Source: Phallusia mammillata
Lineage: Eukaryota > Chordata > Ascidiacea > Phlebobranchia > Ascidiidae
NCBI GenBank assembly: GCA_003260075.1
Contig: QLIY01000412.1
Span: 59,523-123,522, forward strand
Direction of reading: 5' to 3'
DNA: 64,000 nucleotides
Below are positions 11,111 through 64,000 of the stretch, in pieces (position 1 is the stretch's first letter; every line of letters starts with the position of its first letter). A model generated the notes under the pieces. That model had not been told where the DNA came from, did not search any database, and saw nothing but the letters and a program-made list of their open reading frames with translations. The position numbers and the translations under genes were made by a program.

Positions 11111-13959
11111 TTAATTGGATTCTGGAGGCCGCTTGACATTTCTAAACGCTGGTTCCCGATTGCGTTCGCGATTTGGATCCTGCGTGAAAAAACTGTTTCT
11201 CGAACCTGAACTACGAGGAAAACTCTCGCCGTAGTTTCTGTTGGTGGGGTGCTCAACCCGCAACCTAGCTCTGGTGTTTGGTGAATTTTTGAAAAACGTC
11301 CTTGGTCCTAAAGTTTTATGTGACTGATCGCCTTTTTCTATGAGTTGTTGTTCGTTAGTTTTGACTTTTCTTGTGTTGCAGTGTTTTGAGAATGTCCTGT
11401 AATCGTCTTTGTCGTTGTTGGTGTTAAACTTCCCTGGCGATCTGTCCTTAGCTGGCAAGCGATCTTCGAGCTGGCGTCGTTGATGACGACCTATGTTTAT
11501 CCCAGTCCGTCTGGTTTGTGTTTGCTTTTCATCAGGCTTTGTAGAACCAATTGAGTTGGAGGAGGCAGCATAGGCTTGCTCTATCTAATAATAAATTTAT
11601 ACACTGAAATGCAGCCTAGATGGTTTGGGTCAACAATATAATCTTATACTGATCACCTCAAGTGTCAAGCTACAATAAGATGGTTCCAAATAAAACTAGA
11701 AGGGTGGCTTAGCACATTTTGCTATATCATACACCTCAACCTATTTTATAATTCCCTATGTAATATATTCCCTATGCTTTTTTTACATTTAGTCCCATAT
11801 TAACCAACGTGTTTTATAACCTTTAATTGTTTCTGCAGGCAGAAACTCATGGGTTCCCAAAACCGCAACATTGTAAATGTATAACCAAGTCTAACATAGT
11901 GATTGGTAGGGTGCCTTAAATAAGCATGTTATGTAAAGTACAAACTTTCTGAATCTCATGCAATTCTGACATTGCTATAAGTTTGTAGGCCTACATAGCG
12001 TGAAACACTGATATTTAAAAAAAGCATATTTTACAAACTGTCAAAACGTCATTTCACTTAAATATTCTGAAAAATTCACCTGTTTCAGAGGGTAAGTAGC
12101 GTAAATATTAGCACTACAGGGTGAAGCACAATAATCGACAGCTACAAATGCTAAATTCAACAAACAGTCAAAAATTCATCTAATTCGGACATTGTTAAAA
12201 AATTAGGGGGCTAGTAAATATTGGGGTTACAGGGTGAAACATAAGAATCGACACCTAACAATGGCACAATGAACAAACTGTCCAAATTTCATCGCATTCT
12301 GACATTATTTTAAATTTTACCCATTTTTGGGGTCTAGTGGGGTAAATATTGGGGCTACAGGGTAAAACACAACAAACAACACCTTAAAATGGGACAATGA
12401 ACAAACTGTCCAAATTTCATCCAAATCGGACATCGTTTAAAAGTTTACCCATTAAGGGGGCTAGCAGGGTAAATACTGGGGTTATCACATCAAACAAAGC
12501 AGATGGCACATCTATATAACTATATCTACCATCTGTACAAGTTTCATCCCAATCCACCAAATGTTTCATACCAAAAGTTCATGGACAAACTTCACCGGAG
12601 AAAAAAAAAACTGAGTGAAATCAAGATGTGTCCTATTCAGGGAAGGGGACCCATAACAAGCTTACTGATGACAATAGGTGTTTGTTCTTTTCAGCTTCCA
12701 GATCTATGAGGCCTCCACATTGCTTTTGCCTTTCATATGTATTATTCATTGATTTCATTAGTGTTCGAATTCCATTCCAGTTTAGTGATGTCTAAAACAA
12801 TAATTTTGGACAACGTAACTGTGTCCAAGCATTGCAAGCTTCATATACTAGTATAAGTTTTTGGTGTGCCTTTTTTATCAATATATTTTAACATTTTTAA
12901 TTTATTGGTACCTCATTATGAACTGGTTCTTGGGAATTTTCGAGTGAATCCAAATCAAAAGTAGTTAAGATCCTGCACACAGGACATGGGATTTGATTGC
13001 CGGTATTTTGAATATTGGCATGTTTGTTGTGTTTTTTAGCCTCCAGGGCTTCCTGCTTTTGCTGTCCCAGATAGTTGGTCACATATTGAAACATACAAAA
13101 TGAATGCATATGATGAAAGCATTCAAGCTTTTCAAATACATCAAATGCCTAAAAAGAAAAAAAAATCAGGCAAAAAGATGATTAAGGGTTGACGCAATAT
13201 TAAAATACAAATATTAAATTATTGCTTTTTAGTCATGTTGCATTTTTGTATTGATATCTATCTCACCCTGAATGAAAAAAGGCATATTGGACATGGACTT
13301 GAAGGAATGTTATTTGAAGTAAGGCTGTCTTTTGCAATTTCAATCAAAGGAAACAAAATATTTTCATTTTGTGACTGTTGAATGTGCTTATCTAACAGAT
13401 CTTTAAGTTTTTGTAGATGATCGTCCGACATACCCCGAGATGACACAAACACCACATTTAAGGGTGTGATTGGATACTGTAATAAAAAGATACAACACAT
13501 TTAAGTAACAGTAACAGTTACTCCCTACATTGTATACATTGGAACTGCAATTATTTCAACAAAGAATAATATAAACTTGGTAACTCTGCCTTTAAGACTA
13601 AGTCATTAATTACCCACATACCAAAGCAATGTGCCTACCTTTTCAGAGATGTCAAACCTCAACTGCAGCTTTACATGTTGAACTTTAGCATTGTTGGCTG
13701 TTGCAGGAAGCAATGTTATTCCAACATTGGAAATCTGATTTCTATGCAAAAAATGTCAAAATACAAAGAAATAAAAATGCTATTTAACCACATTAAAATT
13801 ACCTGTCATTTCTTGTAACTTCAAGTTCTTCATATATAGATTCAAGCACCATGACCTCATCGTCAATGCTAAAGAAAACAGTGTATCATTTACATTAAAT
13901 AAATACTAACATTATTTGTGATCATTCACTCACCTTTCAATTTCATTTTTATCACTCAT
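11111..13959 (-). CDS. RNF25: E3 ubiquitin-protein ligase RNF25-like (RWD + RING)
   Basis: Six exons on the minus strand: 13934-13959, 13803-13868, 13639-13741, 13267-13476, 12912-13148 and 11111-11584, with GT-AG introns and one open frame of 371 residues. The start is the ATG at 13957-13959 (MSDKNEIE). Residues about 8-110 form an RWD domain, with the family motif VLESIY. The RING follows: CPIC at C127/C130, then C145-x-H147-x2-H150-x2-C153, a long basic linker, and CPVC at C190/C193. The linker length and the NNIP-x-S-PCPICL context are typical of RNF25/AO7 and separate it from other RWD-RING proteins. The last exon is basic and low-complexity, rich in R, N and S, as in vertebrate RNF25 tails. 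The family ubiquitinates with UBE2D/UBE2E-type E2 enzymes and acts in NF-kappaB and ribosome-stress signalling. It is shorter than human RNF25 (about 459 residues). It lies head-to-tail about 2.3 kb downstream of the giant MAM gene. Confidence 0.92.
11690..12710 (+). repeat. Dispersed element with internal tandem repeats (family A), in RNF25 intron 5
   Basis: The element begins around aaactagaagggtggctta and ends around ggaaggggacccata. Its core is a tandem array with a period of about 113-128 bases; each unit contains gtaaatattggggctacagg, caaactgtccaaatttcat and a short acccattt segment. Related copies lie at about 20750-21530, 23470-24540, 24720-25320, 33950-34210 and 51790-52415. No transposase frame is visible, so it is a non-autonomous element or satellite-like repeat of unknown class. 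Its plus orientation is antisense to the host gene. Confidence 0.75.
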
Positions 13960-16317
13960 GCTTTAAATTTGGAGTTAAAATAATGTTTTCTGATCTCACA
14001 AAAAACATCACACTAAATAGATCTAAAAATGGGTCAGTATGAAATTGCAAATAACATAACTTGGCAAAATATTTATCTTGACGAGCAGAAAAAGAAGGTG
14101 CCACCAATGCTTTAAATAACAACATATGCATTTAAATGAAAATGCCATTATTTTGACATTTAAACTGCCTTAAGCAGGAGAAAAATGGTGTTTTTGTGCA
14201 GGTATATATGGGCTCCTCTAAAATACGCAATCTATGCTATCTACATAAAATGTATGCAACTTTTAAAAATGTTGACGGTTAGGGCTTTTAGGGTTTATAA
14301 AAAAATAACACTATAATTTAGTTTTAGATGTCCAGGTTAAGCTTAATATTCACATGTGTGTTGAAAGTGGTACTTAATACCATATGGTGCCGCAGGTTAA
14401 CACTTGTAAGAAAATTAAGCCCAACAGGTACCTGAGATTAAATTATATAGTTATTTTGGTTGTAAACCCTCACCCAGACCCGAATAGCCCTAACCGTCAA
14501 CATCTTAGTTAATTTTTTTAGTAGATTGCGCATAGATTGCGTATGTTAGACTAGCCCGGTAATATATTATTAAAGTAGAGTGAAATAAAATGATAGATTC
14601 GCAGGTTTTTTAAACTACCTCAGCAGGGATAAATCATCATAGGTAGTTTTAATACACATATCAAGTAAATACATTGAAAGCCATTGAATAAATTTAACAA
14701 TTTGTTAATGACGTAACTCTTTTGGCTTACATTGGTGTTTTGCATATGCTGAGGAGCGTCTCAGATTGAAAACTATGGCACTTCCAGCAGTATGTCAAGA
14801 TAATGCTAACATGGCATCTTCACTGACGCATCAACAACAGCATATTTTGCAAATCAGAAATGTAAAACAAGGGAGTTGGATTTGGAATAAAGAGGTGTGT
14901 ACTTTTATGTCTCAGAAAAGAGTTTGTCATCACTCATCACATATATTGTGCGAAATTTCACGCATTGCATAGCTTCAAACTTCAAAGTACGCAATAGGAG
15001 ACTTTCGTCAATTTTAGTTGTACTTAAAGATAGACAGTAAATTTTTACTGTTATCTCCTGGGAAACAACTGTAAAGTGTAAAGTCAATGTTATTTGACAT
15101 TTTGATCATCGAATCGAAGTTGAAGGAAAACAGTTTGACAAAAAAAATAATCCGCTACCTTCGGGTAATAATATTTGCGTTTTTTTTAGTTTACATAATT
15201 TTTTCTCACTAAAGAAAACAAACAAACATATAATTGCAATGCACATAAATATGGTTATTATGCAATTTTATAATTTAGCGATAAACAACGTCTCTGACAG
15301 AATGTCACCACAGTACATGAGAATACTGTGATACCACGGACTCGGCAAAAACAAAAACAAATTGCTTCGTCATTCGAACTTACGTATTGCCAAGTCATAG
15401 TTTTGTTGTCTCAAGAAACTGCTCACTTCATTATCGGCAACTGGCGCAGGGGCCAGAGCAGTCCAGTCCAAAGTACAAATGAGTAAAAAAGTCAAACCCT
15501 GGCACAGGGTAGTCCAAATCCGGAAGCTTTTGTTCGGCCAGCGAAAAGTTTATGCTTATAATCATCGAATCGACTGCATTAGCCATAGCCCTAACCTAGA
15601 ATAGACTCATCATAAAATTGCAGGTCAACATATCTGTTGTGAGAAAACAAAAACTTTTGCGCTTTTTTGAAAACACAAACTCCGTGATTTTCTTTGTTGC
15701 AAACATCGGCAGAAACTTATGCAGTTGTAACCGCGCGTTGTCCTACAGCAGCTACCGCCTGTTAGCAGATGTGCTTTGTGGTTATAATTTTGGGGTATAA
15801 AACATAAAGTAGATTAGAATAGCAAATTATGTTCTTCGACACAAAAGGGTTTTTTCCGTTGTGGCCAGTCTGGTATGTACCAAACCAAACCCTAATTGTT
15901 CTAGTCTAGGACCTCCCCGAACTGGCGTGTATAAACTCCCGGAACACAGTTTTGCCCGGGCTTCATAAACATTGCGGAATACGCGTAATTTATAAAAGTA
16001 GGTTAAGTTACGAAAGAATGCACGAACAAACATGTTAAGTTTGCTCAGGTGAATTATTTAAAAGAGATCAAACAAACAGACCAAGTGCCGACATACCATG
16101 CATTAACGTGATGGGTTAGGCTACTAGGCAGAGAGCTTGTGCGAATCGTAGCCTATAACCACTTTTAGCCAAAGCGAAAGCAGAAGGCGATGCAACAAAA
16201 ACATCCATTTTTTAATTTGAAGAAGACCAACATTCCTATTCACTTCCTAAAAACGTTTCAGAAGTTTTCTTTGTTTACACCAGACAACCGACACAGAGCA
16301 AAATTTACATGATTAAA
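13960..16317. other. Intergenic region between the giant MAM gene and RNF25
   Basis: This stretch should contain the RNF25 promoter, just above 13960, and the 3' flank of the giant gene. Apart from the terminal-inverted-repeat element at 14210-14557 I see no gene. Open frames here are short and unrelated to known families. No TATA box or CpG island stands out next to the RNF25 start. Confidence 0.6.
14210..14557. mobile_element. Non-autonomous element with long terminal inverted repeats (Mutator-like candidate)
   Basis: The left end (GGGCT, then ATACGCAATCTATGC, then TGTTGACGGTTAGGGCT) recurs as reverse complement at the right end (GGGCTAGTCTAACATACGC, then GTTGACGGTTAGGGCT), giving imperfect inverted repeats of about 80 bases around an AT-rich core. 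The flanks are GGTATATAT on the left and GGTAATATAT on the right, a near-perfect target duplication of 9-10 bases. Long inverted repeats plus a 9-base duplication suggest a Mutator-like MITE. No coding capacity is visible. Confidence 0.6.
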
Positions 16318-16323
16318 TTTATT
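16318..16323 (-). terminator. Candidate poly(A) signal AATAAA of the giant MAM/LDLa gene
   Basis: On the minus strand AATAAA lies about 131 bases past the stop codon at 16454-16456, in an AT-rich 3' untranslated region. It is the first perfect signal downstream. Confidence 0.55.
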
Positions 16324-16453
16324 GCACAACTTGAGTACGAAAAATCGTAATGTTTTTTATCCACCACATTAAATTAAAACGATAAAGAATATTGCACTGA
16401 TTTTAAATGGAAACAAAAATATGAAATACGTACAGGAAAAAGCAAATATTTCG

Positions 16454-63806
<47,353 letters not shown>

Positions 63807-63868
63807 CTATATTTGGTAAAATTGAAACAATATATTAAACATTTATCATATCATGAATAGGGCAATTA

Positions 63869-63966
63869 TTTTTTGACCTAAAAAACGAAAAAATTTGACC
63901 TACAAATTGAAAATTTTGACAAATTTTGACCTTAAAAAACTTTTTTTTGACAAAATTTTGACCTAT
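63869..63966. repeat. Degenerate TTTTGACCTA-type short repeat
   Basis: The word TTTGACC recurs five times in about 100 bases, with A- and T-rich spacers, in the intron before the first visible exon of the giant gene. Low complexity; no other content seen. Confidence 0.6.
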
Positions 63967-64000
63967 GAAGAATTCAAGTAGTTAAATTACGCATTATCGT

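Overview
The window looks like nuclear DNA from a compact-genome invertebrate deuterostome. An ascidian tunicate is my best guess: it is AT-rich, has many small exons separated by introns of about 100-500 bases, carries extracellular multi-domain genes, and has many short non-autonomous DNA transposons. There is no prokaryotic or viral signature. I recognise two protein genes, both on the minus strand.

Layout: 1-10.6 kb is non-coding, with a 37-C homopolymer and a cluster of three perfect cAMP-response-element palindromes at 4.9-5.3 kb. From 11.1 to 13.96 kb lies a six-exon RNF25-type RING E3 ligase gene (371 residues) with a dispersed repeat in its last intron. From 13.96 to 16.3 kb is intergenic sequence with one long terminal-inverted-repeat element. 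From 16.45 kb to the right edge is the 3' part of a giant gene whose 5' end lies outside the window.

I could delimit 104 exons of the giant gene (16,991 coding bases, 5,662 residues). All 103 splice junctions keep one open frame down to a stop at 16454-16456. Most of these exons are missed by a methionine-start ORF scan. The product is a type I membrane protein of the MAM / LDL-receptor class A family, closest in layout to vertebrate MALRD1 (DIET1). In the window it has about 26 MAM domains (the first one partial) and 18 LDLa repeats, then one EGF-like domain, one transmembrane helix and a cytoplasmic tail of about 95 residues with an NPxY sorting motif. The N-terminal part alternates irregularly, the centre (about 43.9-58.1 kb) is ten MAM domains with no LDLa between them, and the C-terminal part is a regular MAM-LDLa alternation ending in three LDLa repeats.

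The main discovery candidate is that three MAM domains are interrupted by other modules, each at a different loop. These are two fibronectin type II domains (49.3-49.7 kb), an ILEI/GG-type domain carried on a frame-neutral three-exon cassette (50.8-51.7 kb), and an eight-cysteine segment I cannot assign (61.0-61.4 kb).

The introns of the giant gene hold five hAT-like elements with 8-base target duplications, two of them side by side sharing a triplicated target. They also hold several copies of an element built from internal tandem repeats of about 113-128 bases, and poly-C runs of up to 207 bases that are probably assembly artefacts.
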